DNA of 64,000 bases from Aliivibrio sp. S4MY1 (GTDB lineage Bacteria; Pseudomonadota; Gammaproteobacteria; Enterobacterales; Vibrionaceae), in NCBI RefSeq assembly GCF_028765545.1, contig NZ_JARACP010000004.1, forward strand, positions 212,916 to 276,915, read 5' to 3'. Below the pieces are notes generated by a model. The model was given only the letters and a program-made list of their open reading frames with translations. It searched no databases and was not told the origin of the DNA. Of the stretch, positions 46,378-56,456 are shown in pieces; position 1 is the stretch's first letter; each line of letters begins with the position of its first letter. Position numbers and translations under genes: made by a program.

Positions 46378-46477
46378 GGTTTCAGATCGGTCGCAAGCTC
46401 CCTTGCAGGGTTCAGGGGTGATTGTGGTAGTTAAAGCGATCACCTCTGAATTCTGCAAGCGCAGCGATCTGAACTCC
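46378..46477. repeat. Compact family B palindromic repeat
   Basis: TTTCAGATCGGTCGCAAGCT and CCTTGCAGGGTTCAGGGGTG are mirrored by ATCACCTCTGAATTCTGCAA and AGCGATCTGAACTCC, with a centre of about 15 bases. It lies between the converging zapB and rraA genes. Confidence 0.85.
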
Positions 46478-46545
46478 GCTTTTCTAGCCTCTTAAGCAAC
46501 TTGTTGCGCTTTAAGCGAAGCGCTCTCAAGGCGAAGCTGTCTGCT

Positions 46546-47046
46546 CTACACTTCTTCCTCACCCATCTCTTCTAACGGCTCTTGAGAAATAATAATCCCA
46601 GTCGAATCTGCATACAGATGATCTTCAGGTAAGAAAGTAACACTCCCAAAGTTAACAGCCACATCCACTTCACCAATGTTCTGTTTTGCAGCACCAACAG
46701 GGATAGAGGCTAGGGCTTGAATACCAATATTGATCTCTTCCAAATAATCCACTTCACGAATACAACCGTAGATAACCAAGCCTTCCCAACCATTGTGAGC
46801 GGCTTTTGCTGCTAAGTCGGCATCGATCAATGCACGACGTAATGAACCGCCACCATCGACTAATAGCACTCGGCCTTCGCCTTTTTCATCGAGAACGCGG
46901 CTAATTAAACCATTATCTTCAAAACATTTGATGGTCGTAATTTGACCAGAGAAAGAGGTTTTTGCACCAAAGTGACTAAACATAGGTTCAACAACATCTA
47001 CAAGGTCTAAATAAATGTCGCAAAGGGCTGAAGTGTTATATTCCAT
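46546..47046 (-). CDS. rraA: Regulator of ribonuclease E activity A
   Basis: RraA binds and inhibits RNase E. The 166-residue product has [20 protein letters not shown] at the N-terminus, [29 protein letters not shown] and [20 protein letters not shown]. The length fits E. coli (161) with a short acidic tail (EMGEEEV). It stands next to menA on the same strand, as in E. coli. Confidence 0.95.
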   Translation of the reverse strand: MEYNTSALCDIYLDLVDVVEPMFSHFGAKTSFSGQITTIKCFEDNGLISRVLDEKGEGRVLLVDGGGSLRRALIDADLAAKAAHNGWEGLVIYGCIREVDYLEEINIGIQALASIPVGAAKQNIGEVDVAVNFGSVTFLPEDHLYADSTGIIISQEPLEEMGEEEV

Positions 47047-47186
47047 GATGATGCCTACCTTTTGGTTGGTGTTAATAGCTTTTAGTAATGACTTAATATA
47101 CGTGCTTAATAAGTCATTACTATGATGGGTAACAAGTTATGCGAACTTTATGACACTAGACCTCATTCAATATATTGAAGTTCACG

Positions 47187-48095
47187 TTATATCGATAAAT
47201 ATAGGCCAATAGAGAAGAAGATATTAGTGAATAACGCACATTGCACCACGGTTCCCATCATTGGTCGGATGGCTTCGCCATTAGGCGCGCGCAGTACGGA
47301 AATTACATGATAAAGCGCGAATGGGCCTGCCAATAAAAATAACCAACCTACCAGTGAGTGAATTTGTGTGGCACTAAAAATGGCTAGGCAGAGAAAAGCT
47401 AACGCCATTAATACCGCGTGATATTTACGTCCCCAGTCACCGCCCATACGAACCACTAAGGTCATTTTTCCACACGCTTCGTCGTTCTCAATGTCACGCA
47501 GGTTATTGATGTTTAATACAGCGACCGCTAATAAACCACAAGCGATAGCAGGTAAGAAAAGAGCTGAAGAGAGATGACCAGTGTGCAGATAATAAGTACC
47601 AGCAACACCCAATAAACCAAAGAAAATGAATACTGAAATATCACCCAAACCACGGTAGCCATAAGGTTTATCACCCATGGTGTAGGCAATAGCGGCGCCT
47701 ATCGCAAGCAAACCAAGTGCAATAAAGCCAATGATATCCATGGCTTGATGTAGCGAAGAAAAGACTAAAACTAGGCCACTAATAATGGTGAGTACAATAT
47801 TAATACCAATCGCTTTTTTCATCGTCTCTTGAGTAACAAGACCTGACTGCATAGCGCGTTGTGGACCAAGGCGATCATCATTATCGGTGCCTTTTACGGC
47901 ATCACCATAATCATTAGCAAGGTTAGATAAGATTTGTAATAAGGTTGCAGTAACAAATGCCATGAGAGTGATGGTAGCTGAGGCGTGGTTGTTCCAATAC
48001 GCTAATGCAGAGCCTGTCATAATAGAAGCAAGCGCAAGCGGTAAGGTTTTTGGACGAGCAGCACTGAGCCAAATAGCAAAAGGAGAATTTTTCAT
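47187..48095 (-). CDS. menA: 1,4-dihydroxy-2-naphthoate polyprenyltransferase
   Basis: MenA prenylates DHNA in menaquinone synthesis at the inner membrane. The 302-residue product has eight to nine helices and the Asp-rich NLANDYGDAVKGTDNDDRLG motif, with RDIENDEACGKMTL as the second. I chose the ATG at 48095 (MKNSPFAIWLSAARPKTLPL), which matches the family start; the open frame extends 39 codons upstream without matching it. Confidence 0.93.
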   Translation of the reverse strand: MKNSPFAIWLSAARPKTLPLALASIMTGSALAYWNNHASATITLMAFVTATLLQILSNLANDYGDAVKGTDNDDRLGPQRAMQSGLVTQETMKKAIGINIVLTIISGLVLVFSSLHQAMDIIGFIALGLLAIGAAIAYTMGDKPYGYRGLGDISVFIFFGLLGVAGTYYLHTGHLSSALFLPAIACGLLAVAVLNINNLRDIENDEACGKMTLVVRMGGDWGRKYHAVLMALAFLCLAIFSATQIHSLVGWLFLLAGPFALYHVISVLRAPNGEAIRPMMGTVVQCALFTNIFFSIGLYLSI

Positions 48096-48189
48096 AGCAT
48101 CGCAAAAATAGTGAATAGAACCTCTATTATTCACTATTTTTGGAAGAACCCCAAATTTGAAGAGAAAAAGGAAATAAGGGGTAGGTAAG

Positions 48190-49059
48190 TTAGCCGATTT
48201 TCCCTGTATCAATGAGTTGCTGTAATAGAGGACGAATGATTAATTCCATTGCAAAACTCATCTTTCCACCAGGAACCACAAGCGTGTTATGGCGAGACAT
48301 GAAAGATCCATCAATCATGGCAAGTAGATAAGGGAAATCTACATTGCGAATACCTCGAAAACGGATCACCACAAAACTTTCATCTAAACTTGGAATGCCT
48401 TTGGCGTTGAGTGGGTTTGAAGTATCAACTGTAGGAACGCGCTGAAAGTTAATATGCGTACGAGAAAACTGTGGCGTGATGTAGTTGAGATAATCGTCCA
48501 TTGAGCGAACAATTGAATCCATCACCGCTTCTCGTGAATGTCCACGATCACGAGTGTCTCGAACGAATTTTTGAATCCATTCCAAGTTTACAATCGGCAC
48601 CATGCCAATTAATAAATCGACGTGTTGAGAAACATCAATATCGCCATCCATGACACCACCATGCAATCCTTCATAAAAAAGCACATCGGTATTATCTGGA
48701 AGATCTTGCCATGGAGTAAAAGTGCCTGGCATTTGATTAAAAGGAACGGCTTCATCAAAGGTGTGAAGATAGCGGCGATATTGTCCTGTGCCATCTAAAC
48801 CATATTGGCGGAAGAATTGTTCTAGAGCCGGAAAGTCATTCGCTTGAGGCCCAAAGTAGCTGATGTGCTTACCTTGTTCTTTGGCTTTACGGATCTCAAC
48901 ATCCATTTCAGGACGGGTAAATCGATGAAAGCTATCTCCTTCAAGCCATGATGCTTTGATATTCATCATGTTGAACATTTTACGAAAGGCTTCAGAAGTC
49001 GTTGTAGTGCCTGCTCCGGATGAACCGGTAACGGCGATAATTGGATGTTTTGCGGACAT
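48190..49059 (-). CDS. prkB: Phosphoribulokinase-like protein PrkB
   Basis: A 289-residue P-loop kinase of the phosphoribulokinase/uridine kinase fold. The P-loop is VTGSSGAGTTTTSEAF, lacking the usual Lys just as E. coli PrkB does. FYEGLHGGVMDG and SPF-like YITPQFSRTHINF follow. No Calvin cycle genes are present, so the substrate is unknown in this setting. The order prkB-yheU-yheT is that of E. coli. Confidence 0.92.
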   Translation of the reverse strand: MSAKHPIIAVTGSSGAGTTTTSEAFRKMFNMMNIKASWLEGDSFHRFTRPEMDVEIRKAKEQGKHISYFGPQANDFPALEQFFRQYGLDGTGQYRRYLHTFDEAVPFNQMPGTFTPWQDLPDNTDVLFYEGLHGGVMDGDIDVSQHVDLLIGMVPIVNLEWIQKFVRDTRDRGHSREAVMDSIVRSMDDYLNYITPQFSRTHINFQRVPTVDTSNPLNAKGIPSLDESFVVIRFRGIRNVDFPYLLAMIDGSFMSRHNTLVVPGGKMSFAMELIIRPLLQQLIDTGKIG

Positions 49060-49170
49060 GACAAACCCTGTCTGTGATTCTTGGCATCAAAGCCTAATAG
49101 CCAAGATGTTATAACAGGGTTGCATTAAATGATACGTTATCGTTTGAAATTTGTGATTGATTGAAAATGA

Positions 49171-49413
49171 TTATTCAAATTCATGATTGGTGAGATTAGG
49201 ATTAAAACGGGCTTTGGTTTGAATATCGACCGTTTCATGTAATTCTGAAAAAACCACCATCGCTTCACCATTTTTTAGCAATACTTTTATTTGGTCTACT
49301 TTCTCTTGATGGCTTATCTCAATTTCACCGTAATCCGTCCCTTCACGAAGTACAAATTCGGAGATCAAATTTTCTAGTGTGTCTGGTGCAATGTCTTGCC
49401 AAGGAATGATCAT
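49171..49413 (-). CDS. yheU: YheU family protein
   Basis: An 80-residue member of the UPF0270 family ([20 protein letters not shown], then REGTDYGE). The function is unknown. It lies between yheT and prkB, as in E. coli. Confidence 0.9.
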   Translation of the reverse strand: MIIPWQDIAPDTLENLISEFVLREGTDYGEIEISHQEKVDQIKVLLKNGEAMVVFSELHETVDIQTKARFNPNLTNHEFE

Positions 49414-49460
49414 ACTGCTTATCTCATCCGTTTAATGAATAGCCATGAGTGGCGTTGAAA

Positions 49461-50429
49461 TTATAGAACGTGTTGGAACCACTGATTTACCGTCGTCTCT
49501 AACCAGAAGTTTGGTTTGGTTAATGAACCAGTAATAAAACCAACGTGGCCACCATGCTCTGTCAGTTGATAGTGTACACAGTTAGGCAAAGGATGAGTAG
49601 GGATCACGGCTTCTGTCATGAATGGATCGTCTTTAGAGTGAATGATCCGAGTTGGGATATCGATGTTTTCTAAAAACTGTAAACCGCTGCATTGTTGGTA
49701 ATAGTCTTGTGCATTTTCATAGCCGTGCATTGGGGCGGTGAGTAAATTATCAAATTGCAGTAAATCAGGAATGGCTGCGATCATCTCTTTATTTAAGCCA
49801 ACAATCGCCTTTCGGCTGCCATTGATTTTTTTTATGCTATTGGTTTTCAATGAGCGTAATAAGTAGCTCTGATAAATTCGTGAAAATCCTTGCTGAATAC
49901 GCTCCGAGCAAGCACTTAAATCAAGTGGGGCTGAGATAACCGTCGCGGCATTGAGTAAGGTGTTAGTGCGATATTTGGCGAGATAATTAACCAACATATT
50001 ACCACCAAGAGAGATCCCTGTTGCGACTTTGGTTCGTTCAGGGAAGCGGGTATCAAGCATTTGGATAAAGAAGCGTGCGTCTTCGGTTTCACCAGAATGA
50101 TAGGCTCTGGCTAAACGGTTTGGTACATCACTGCATCCTCGAAAGTGCATCATGACACCAAGCCAGCCTTGTTGTTTAGCGGCCGCGAGTAACCCATTTG
50201 CGTATGGGCTTTCGAAACTGCCTTCTAACCCATGAAACAAGATGAAGAGTGGTTTATTCCCCGCTTTGTTTGGGTTTTCACTCCATGCAAGATCAACAAA
50301 ATCCCCATCGGGTAATTCAAGACGCTGCCAATAGGCATTAAACAGTGGGTTTCTGCGTATCAATCGTGGCAGAAGCGTTTGAATATGAGCGTTGGATAAG
50401 CCCTGTGCTGGTGTGAAATTGTCTATCAT
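49461..50429 (-). CDS. yheT: Alpha/beta hydrolase YheT
   Basis: A 322-residue alpha/beta hydrolase of the ABHD1/3-YheT group. It has FILFHGLEGSFESPYANGLL (oxyanion His-Gly), the nucleophile elbow TGISLGGNMLVNYLAKY with Ser near residue 142, and a late HSKDDPFM and GGHVGFITG with the acid and His. The likely substrate is an ester or lipid, not known. Confidence 0.92.
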   Translation of the reverse strand: MIDNFTPAQGLSNAHIQTLLPRLIRRNPLFNAYWQRLELPDGDFVDLAWSENPNKAGNKPLFILFHGLEGSFESPYANGLLAAAKQQGWLGVMMHFRGCSDVPNRLARAYHSGETEDARFFIQMLDTRFPERTKVATGISLGGNMLVNYLAKYRTNTLLNAATVISAPLDLSACSERIQQGFSRIYQSYLLRSLKTNSIKKINGSRKAIVGLNKEMIAAIPDLLQFDNLLTAPMHGYENAQDYYQQCSGLQFLENIDIPTRIIHSKDDPFMTEAVIPTHPLPNCVHYQLTEHGGHVGFITGSLTKPNFWLETTVNQWFQHVL

Positions 50430-50435
50430 CTTTAG

Positions 50436-50936
50436 TTACTCAGTCGTGATGTTAGTTTCTAGCGAAAGAAGCAGGGAGCTTGCGTTTAATCTTGAGCAAT
50501 ACTCACTTAATAAGCTCTGTGACTTCTCTGTTGTTTTTATTTGTAATGGAATACGTAGTAACGCGCTGATGAGATCGTTTTGTTGTTGTTTTTCTATTTG
50601 AAGTTCAAACCGTAATGCGTCTTGATAGAGGGTTGGATCTTGAGCGTTTTTGATTTTTTTTCTTAACTGCCGATAGGTTTGAAGCAGTTCGTCACTTTGG
50701 CTAAGCGACACTTCAAGACACGAAAAGTGAGAGGGTGAAAAGTAGATATTAAATGAATCGAGCCAAGTAAGTAGCAAAGCAAGATTAACGTTACCATGAT
50801 GCTTATCTTGCAGTTCTAATGCGGCTTGTTGTACGCCCTGTTTCTTGTAGTGAGAGAGCGAGAAAAACCAAAAGGCTTCACTGGTAAGTAAAGCCTTTTG
50901 TGATGTACTGATAGACGTATTACAGCTGAGCGGCAT
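50436..50936 (-). CDS. TIGR02444 family protein
   Basis: A 166-residue, helix-rich cytoplasmic protein. EAFWFFSLSHYKKQGVQQAA and LNLALLLTWLDSFNIYF-like (NVNLALLLTWLDSF) segments are typical of TIGR02444. The function is unknown. I chose the ATG at 50936 (MPLSCNTSIS), which overlaps the 3' end of yheS by 17 bases; an ATG 19 codons earlier would read through more of yheS without family support. Confidence 0.78.
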   Translation of the reverse strand: MPLSCNTSISTSQKALLTSEAFWFFSLSHYKKQGVQQAALELQDKHHGNVNLALLLTWLDSFNIYFSPSHFSCLEVSLSQSDELLQTYRQLRKKIKNAQDPTLYQDALRFELQIEKQQQNDLISALLRIPLQIKTTEKSQSLLSEYCSRLNASSLLLSLETNITTE

Positions 50937-52851
50937 TCTCTTTTTCTTCAATTTGCTCTTGAAGATCCATCCATTCCATCTCGACTTCTTCAAGCTCTGA
51001 TTTTGCAGAGGCTTGAATAGCTAATACTTCGGTTAAGCGTTTTTTGTTTTCAGCTTCATATAATGAAACGTCACCAAGCTCTTCTTCTGCTTTGCTTAAT
51101 GCTTCATTGAGCTTATCCATTCGAGTTTCAAGCTTAGTTACTTCTTTACGCAATGGTGCAATTTGCTTTCTGAACTCCGCTTCTTTACGTTTCTGCTCTT
51201 TTTTATCAGCGGCGCTTAAGCTGGTTGAAGTGCTTGGGCTGTCTTGTTTATCTTGTTGAAGTTGCTCTTTGCGCTCGTTTTTGTTTTGCTCTGTTAGCCA
51301 CTTATAGTAATCGGTTAAGTCACCATCAAAAGGGATGACTTGGCGATCATGAACTAAGTACAGATCATCTGTGGTTGCACGAAGTAGGTATCTGTCGTGG
51401 CTGACGATAACCATTGCGCCTTCAAAGGTTTGTAGTGCCATGGTTAAGGCTTGACGCATATCCAAATCAAGGTGGTTGGTCGGTTCATCGAGTAGCAACA
51501 TGTTTGGTTTTTGCCATACAACAAGTGCTAATACTAAACGTGCTTTCTCACCACCAGAGAACGGACCAATCTTCTCTAATGCTTTTTCACCTTGGAAACC
51601 AAAGCTGCCTAAGTAATCTCGCAGTTGTTGTTCGGTGTGATTTGGGGCAATTTGCATAAGGTGTTGCAGAGGGGTTTCCTCTACGTGCAGTGTTTCTAAT
51701 TGGTGCTGTGCAAAGTAACCAATTTTCACGCCTTGAGAGTAGTTGAAAACGCCACTTTGTGGGGCTAACTCGCCAGACAGTAATTTGATTAGTGTTGATT
51801 TACCAGCACCATTTCGACCCAATAGACCAATACGACTACCCGGAACTAGGTTTAAACGAATTTGCTCTAGAATGGTGTTGTTTTCATAGCCTGCACTCAC
51901 TTCATCCATCATTAGAATTGGGTTTGGTAGTGCATCTGGCTCTCTAAAGTTAAAGCTGAATGGGTTGTCTAACTGTGCTGGTAGCACTTTTTCCATTTTC
52001 TCTAACGCTTTAATACGGCTTTGTGCTTGGCGCGCTTTTGACGCTTTATAACGGAAGCGGTCAATGTATGACTGCATATGCGACATGTTCTTTTGTTGCT
52101 TTTGGTATTTAGCTTGTTGCAGTACCAGTTTCTCAGCACGTTGCACTTCAAATGACGAGTAGTTACCTGTGTATTCATTTAATTGTTGGTTCTCAACATG
52201 AATAATACGGTTGATAACAGGATCAAGAAAATCACGGTCATGAGAAATCAACATTAAGGTGCCAGGGTAGTTTTGTAGCCAACGCTCTAGCCACATTACA
52301 GCGTCTAAATCTAAGTGGTTGGTAGGCTCATCGAGTAGCAGTAAATCTGAGCGACAAATTAGGGCTTGCGCTAAGTTTAAACGCATACGCCAACCACCAG
52401 AGAATTGAGTTAGATTCCATTCCATCTGTTGTTGTGAAAAGCCTAAACCGTTTAATAACTCTGCCGCACGAGAGTTAATGGTATAGCCACCAACGGTTTC
52501 TATTTTTCCGTGCAGTTCAGCCACTAGGGTGCCGTTGTCTGCTTCTTCGGCTTTTGCTAGTTGTGCTTCTAAACCACGAAACTCACGATCACCATCGATA
52601 ACGTAATCAATCGCTTTGCGCTCTAAAGCTGGTGTTTCTTGAGCTACCCACGCCATTTCCCAGTTATGAGGAACACGGTTCGAACCGGCATCAACACTTA
52701 ACTCGCCCTTGATGAGAGCAAAAAGAGTGGATTTACCACAGCCATTTTTTCCAACTAACCCGACTTTGTCACCAGGGTGAATGGTGGCAGAGGCTTGTTC
52801 TAATAAGGGCTTTCCGCCACGAAGTAATTGAATGTCTGAAAACGTAATCAT
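50920..52851 (-). CDS. yheS: ABC-F family ATPase YheS
   Basis: A 643-residue cytoplasmic protein with two ABC domains and no membrane segment, a ribosome-associated ABC-F ATPase. Domain 1 has VGLVGKNGCGKSTLFALIK and QFSGGWRMRLNLAQAL; domain 2 has IGLLGRNGAGKSTLIKLL and PFSGGEKARLVLALVV. The long charged linker between them (residues about 240-310) and the C-terminal coiled coil (from about 550) fit the family. E. coli YheS has 637 residues. Confidence 0.95.
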   Translation of the reverse strand: MITFSDIQLLRGGKPLLEQASATIHPGDKVGLVGKNGCGKSTLFALIKGELSVDAGSNRVPHNWEMAWVAQETPALERKAIDYVIDGDREFRGLEAQLAKAEEADNGTLVAELHGKIETVGGYTINSRAAELLNGLGFSQQQMEWNLTQFSGGWRMRLNLAQALICRSDLLLLDEPTNHLDLDAVMWLERWLQNYPGTLMLISHDRDFLDPVINRIIHVENQQLNEYTGNYSSFEVQRAEKLVLQQAKYQKQQKNMSHMQSYIDRFRYKASKARQAQSRIKALEKMEKVLPAQLDNPFSFNFREPDALPNPILMMDEVSAGYENNTILEQIRLNLVPGSRIGLLGRNGAGKSTLIKLLSGELAPQSGVFNYSQGVKIGYFAQHQLETLHVEETPLQHLMQIAPNHTEQQLRDYLGSFGFQGEKALEKIGPFSGGEKARLVLALVVWQKPNMLLLDEPTNHLDLDMRQALTMALQTFEGAMVIVSHDRYLLRATTDDLYLVHDRQVIPFDGDLTDYYKWLTEQNKNERKEQLQQDKQDSPSTSTSLSAADKKEQKRKEAEFRKQIAPLRKEVTKLETRMDKLNEALSKAEEELGDVSLYEAENKKRLTEVLAIQASAKSELEEVEMEWMDLQEQIEEKENAAQL

Positions 52852-53000
52852 GCTGTGGTGTGCTTCTCTTTGTTGGAAAAATAGTGAATACGAGGAGCAT
52901 AGTAGGCGTAAGCGTGAAGATTGTCGATATAGAAATAGTCTGTATGATGGAGTAAAAGCCCCATTTAAAATAATAAGAAGAGACGTCTAAAAAGGAATTT

Positions 53001-53543
53001 ATGACTCAGTTACCTAGAATATTAGTGATCCTCGCTCATCCTGATCCAGAACACTCGGTTGCCAATAAGGCGATCCTATCCGCTTATCATGATTTATCCC
53101 ATGTCACCGTGCATGATCTCTATGCGCATTACCCTGAATTTTTTATTGATGTTATTTATGAGCATGAGCTTCTTGCCCAACATGACATTATTGTATTCCA
53201 GCACCCGCTGTATCTTTACTCATGTCCAGCTTTACTAAAAGAGTGGATGGATTGCGTATTAGGGAAAGGGTTTGCTTATGGCAATGGCAGTGCTTTAAAA
53301 GGAAAACAGTGGCGCAGTGTGATTACCGCAGGAGGCATTGAAGAGGCGTTTTCTGAGACGGGTTATAATCAACATACGATGGATGAGATTTTAATTCCTT
53401 TTAAGATAACCGCCGCCTTGTGTCAAATGGAATGGTTGACGCCATCTGTTCAATATTGGGCTCGAAGAATCACAGTAGAAAAGCGTCAGCAGTTTATTGA
53501 TGATTATCGTGCGTGGTTACAAAACCCCAAAGGAGATATCTAA
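53001..53543 (+). CDS. kefG: KefG-like NAD(P)H oxidoreductase subunit of the K+ efflux system
   Basis: A 180-residue flavodoxin-like protein of the KefF/KefG type that activates the KefB channel. It has LVILAHPDPEHSVANKAILSA at the N-terminus, and FQHPLYLYSCPALLKEWMD, and GKQWRSVITAGG. The TAA overlaps the kefB ATG by one base. Cytoplasmic, bound to KefB. Confidence 0.93.
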   Translation: MTQLPRILVILAHPDPEHSVANKAILSAYHDLSHVTVHDLYAHYPEFFIDVIYEHELLAQHDIIVFQHPLYLYSCPALLKEWMDCVLGKGFAYGNGSALKGKQWRSVITAGGIEEAFSETGYNQHTMDEILIPFKITAALCQMEWLTPSVQYWARRITVEKRQQFIDDYRAWLQNPKGDI

Positions 53544-55333
53544 TGGCAGGAGAGTGGTTACATACGAGTTCGATTTTCTTAGCTGCTGCCGTGGTGACGG
53601 TCCCTTTAGCGCAGCGATTTGGTTTGGGTGCGGTGTTGGGGTATCTGTTAGCAGGTATTGCCATTGGCCCGTGGGGGTTACAGTTAATTTCTGATGTGGA
53701 TGCGATTTTGCACTTTTCAGAATTTGGCGTGGTGTTGCTGCTCTTTTTGATTGGCTTAGAGTTAAACCCAAATAAATTATGGAAGATGCGAAAACCCATT
53801 ATTGGTTTGGGTGGTAGCCAAGTGGTGCTTACCTCTTGTGTTATTACCGCCGCGATGATGTTTTACGGTCTGGCTTGGCAGGTGAGTGTGGTGATAGGCA
53901 TGGGCTTAGCCTTGTCTTCTACCGCGATAGCTTTGCGAGTGATTGAAGAGAGAAAATTATCGGCATCAGAAAGTGGTCAATCGGGCTTTGCAGTATTGTT
54001 ATTCCAAGATATTGCGGTGATCCCGATGCTTGCTGTGTTGCCTGTGTTAGCAGGAGGGGCGAGTGGTAATTGGATGGATGGCTTGTGGATACTGGCTGGT
54101 GTTATCGGTATTTTTACGTTAGGCCATTTCTTATTAAGACCACTATTTAGCTACGTTGTAAAAAGTGGTGCTAGAGAGTTATTTACCGTAGCTGCCTTAT
54201 TATTGGTCATTGGCGTTTCTGCTGCGATGAAACAGTTGGGATTATCGATGGCGCTTGGGGCTTTTCTTGCTGGGGTATTATTGGCGGAAAGTGAATTTCG
54301 TCATGAATTAGAAGTGGCGATTGAACCCTTTAAAGGTTTATTACTTGGGCTGTTCTTTATTGCTGTAGGGATGTCGGTTAACTTAGGCTTATTACTGCAA
54401 TACCCATTTGAGATACTGGTTGCTGTGATGATATTGGTGTCATCAAAAGGTTTTCTACTTTATGGCCTAGCTCGATTATTTGGTACCCAAGCGAAAGCCC
54501 GCAGTCAGATGGCGATGATTTTAAGTCAAGGTGGTGAGTTTGCATTTGTGTTATTTACGGCAGCGCAAATGGAAGGGTTATTAAGTAGAGAATTGACGGC
54601 ATTTCTATTAGTTGTGGTGAGCTTGTCGATGATGACGACGCCATTATTACTCATCGCTCAAGATAAATGGTTTACGAGAACACTGAATAACGAAGACGAA
54701 ATACCGCAATCGGATTTTACTCATGCGACTCAGCCAAAAGTGATTATTGCGGGCTTTGGTCGTTTTGGACAGATTGTTGGACGTTTACTGTTTGCGAATA
54801 AAATTAAATTGACCATTTTAGAGAGTGACCCAAGCCAAATACGACTATTAAGAAAGTTTGGCTATAAGGTGTATTACGGCGATGCCACGCAAGTGGAGTT
54901 ATTACGAGCGGCGGGTGCTGAAAAAGCCGAAGCGATTGTGATTTGTAAGACCGATCCGCAAAAAGTGATGGAGATTGTGGCGTTGTGTAAACAGCATTTC
55001 CCTCATTTGAAAATCTTAGCGCGAGCGCGAAGTCGAGTTGAAGCGTATGAGTTGTTAAATGAAGGGGTGGATCACTTTTCACGAGAAACTTTTTATGGAG
55101 CCCTTGATTTAGGCCGACAAACCCTCACATCTTTGGGTATGCACTCTTATCAAGCAAAGCGCGCCGAATCTCATTTTAAAAAGTTAGATGTTGCTATGCT
55201 AAAAGAATTGTTACCATTGCACTCAGACGACAAGGCGCTAGCTTCTAAAGCGAAAGCGGCTCGAATAGAGTTGGAAGAGATTTTTGGTTTAGAGATGGAA
55301 AGCGAACGATCAAATCAGAATGATTGGGATTAA
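53543..55333 (+). CDS. kefB: Glutathione-regulated potassium-efflux protein KefB
   Basis: KefB lets K+ leave the cell when electrophiles form glutathione adducts. The 596-residue product has about 12 helices of the CPA2 antiporter type and a cytoplasmic KTN/TrkA domain: VIIAGFGRFGQIVGRLLFA near residue 400, ESDPSQIRLLRKFGYKVYYG, and RAGAEKAE-like regions. I chose the ATG with AAAGGAG upstream (MAGEWLHTSS); an in-frame GTG is ten codons earlier, inside kefG. Length matches E. coli (601). Confidence 0.95.
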   Translation: MAGEWLHTSSIFLAAAVVTVPLAQRFGLGAVLGYLLAGIAIGPWGLQLISDVDAILHFSEFGVVLLLFLIGLELNPNKLWKMRKPIIGLGGSQVVLTSCVITAAMMFYGLAWQVSVVIGMGLALSSTAIALRVIEERKLSASESGQSGFAVLLFQDIAVIPMLAVLPVLAGGASGNWMDGLWILAGVIGIFTLGHFLLRPLFSYVVKSGARELFTVAALLLVIGVSAAMKQLGLSMALGAFLAGVLLAESEFRHELEVAIEPFKGLLLGLFFIAVGMSVNLGLLLQYPFEILVAVMILVSSKGFLLYGLARLFGTQAKARSQMAMILSQGGEFAFVLFTAAQMEGLLSRELTAFLLVVVSLSMMTTPLLLIAQDKWFTRTLNNEDEIPQSDFTHATQPKVIIAGFGRFGQIVGRLLFANKIKLTILESDPSQIRLLRKFGYKVYYGDATQVELLRAAGAEKAEAIVICKTDPQKVMEIVALCKQHFPHLKILARARSRVEAYELLNEGVDHFSRETFYGALDLGRQTLTSLGMHSYQAKRAESHFKKLDVAMLKELLPLHSDDKALASKAKAARIELEEIFGLEMESERSNQNDWD

Positions 55334-55380
55334 TACCAACGTTGACTAAGATTGGTACCATTAGCACAAGGATAATAACC

Positions 55381-55575
55381 GTGAAAAAACGATTTATTGC
55401 AGGTGCGGTTTGCCCATCATGCAGTACGACTGATACGCTACGTTGGTGGCAAGAAAGTAATATTGAATATGTCGAATGTGTGGAGTGCGGCCATGTGGAT
55501 CGTAAAGCACCCAAGTCGATAGAACAAACCAAACACGCGCAAGATGAAGTTATTGGTGTTTTTAAACCTGAATAA
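55381..55575 (+). CDS. yheV: YheV family zinc-ribbon protein
   Basis: A 64-residue protein with the zinc-ribbon-like pattern VCPSCSTTDT ... CVECGHVD and the family opening KKRFIAGAVCPSC. The start is the GTG at 55381 with AAGGA upstream; an ATG 19 codons earlier overlaps kefB and lacks family support. Function unknown. It precedes slyD as in E. coli. Confidence 0.88.
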   Translation: MKKRFIAGAVCPSCSTTDTLRWWQESNIEYVECVECGHVDRKAPKSIEQTKHAQDEVIGVFKPE

Positions 55576-55633
55576 CGGTATCTTAGCTGAAAATGAATAC
55601 CATCCATTAATGCCAAGTGCATCCGGAGTTAAA

Positions 55634-56221
55634 ATGAAAATTGAAAAGAACGTTGTAGTTAGCCTTGCTTACCAAGTAAAAACGGAAGAAGGCGTAGTTG
55701 TTGACCAATCAACAGTTGAAGCTCCTCTTGATTACTTACACGGCCACGACAATCTGATTGTTGGTCTTGAAAAAGCACTTGAAGGCAAAGTTGCTGGCGA
55801 TAAATTCAGCATCACTGTTGCTCCAGAAGAAGCTTACGGCGAGCACATGGATGAGATGATTCAACGTGTTCCTGCTGACGTATTCCAAGGTGTTGATCAA
55901 ATCGAAGTTGGCATGCGTTTCCTTGCTGATACAGACCAAGGCCCAATCCCTGTTGAAGTAACTGAAGTTGATGGCGACGAAGTGGTTGTTGATGGTAACC
56001 ACATGCTTGCTGGCCAAACGCTAGACTTTGATGTTGAAGTAGTAGCACTACGTGAAGCGACTGAAGAAGAAGCGGCTCACGGTCACATTCACCAAGAAGG
56101 CGGCTGTGGTGGTCACGATCATGATCACGAAGGCGGTTGTTGTGGTGGCGAAGGCCATTCTCACGATCATGAGCACGAAGAAGAGCACGTATGTTGTGGT
56201 AAAGGCAACTGCGCTAAGTAA
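55634..56221 (+). CDS. slyD: FKBP-type peptidyl-prolyl isomerase SlyD
   Basis: A 195-residue cytoplasmic isomerase and nickel metallochaperone. It has MKIEKNVVVSLAYQVKTEEG, PLDYLHGHDNLIVGLEKALEG and the IF insert, then a His/Cys-rich tail from about residue 150 (GGCGGHDHDHEGGCCGGEGH) that binds Ni2+. I chose the ATG after CGGAG at 55634; an ATG 30 codons earlier lies inside yheV. A terminator follows. Confidence 0.96.
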   Translation: MKIEKNVVVSLAYQVKTEEGVVVDQSTVEAPLDYLHGHDNLIVGLEKALEGKVAGDKFSITVAPEEAYGEHMDEMIQRVPADVFQGVDQIEVGMRFLADTDQGPIPVEVTEVDGDEVVVDGNHMLAGQTLDFDVEVVALREATEEEAAHGHIHQEGGCGGHDHDHEGGCCGGEGHSHDHEHEEEHVCCGKGNCAK

Positions 56222-56225
56222 TCTT

Positions 56226-56256
56226 AAGAGCAGGATTCAGATCGCTGCGCTTAAAG
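56226..56256. repeat. Family B left arm downstream of slyD
   Basis: AGAGCAGGATTCAGATCGCT followed by GCGCTTAAAG matches the family B left arm; the right arm is absent. Confidence 0.6.
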
Positions 56257-56296
56257 ACGCTATGCTAAAGGGCGGTCTTCGTCCTTAAGAATTGAG

Positions 56297-56330
56297 AAGA
56301 CCACAGGTATTGAGCCTGTGGTCTTTTTTT
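56297..56330 (+). terminator. Terminator of slyD
   Basis: AAGACCACAGG pairs with CCTGTGGTCTT across a seven-base loop, followed by T7. Confidence 0.9.
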
Positions 56331-56456
56331 ACTAGAAACTATAAGAGCGTGTACGCTTATAGTTGTGAATATTACTATCAATATCTGTGCTTTTGCTTTT
56401 ATAGGAGCGAAGCGGTCTAGTTAGCAAAGCGTATAGCCTCTAGTTTCTAGTTTCTA
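56331..56456. repeat. Family A palindrome between slyD and slyX
   Basis: The left arm ACTAGAAACTATAAGAGCG is mirrored by GCTTTTATAGGAGCGAAGCG and CTAGTTAGCAAAGCGTATAG, then two TTTCTAG units. The last CTA is the slyX stop codon on the minus strand. Confidence 0.75.
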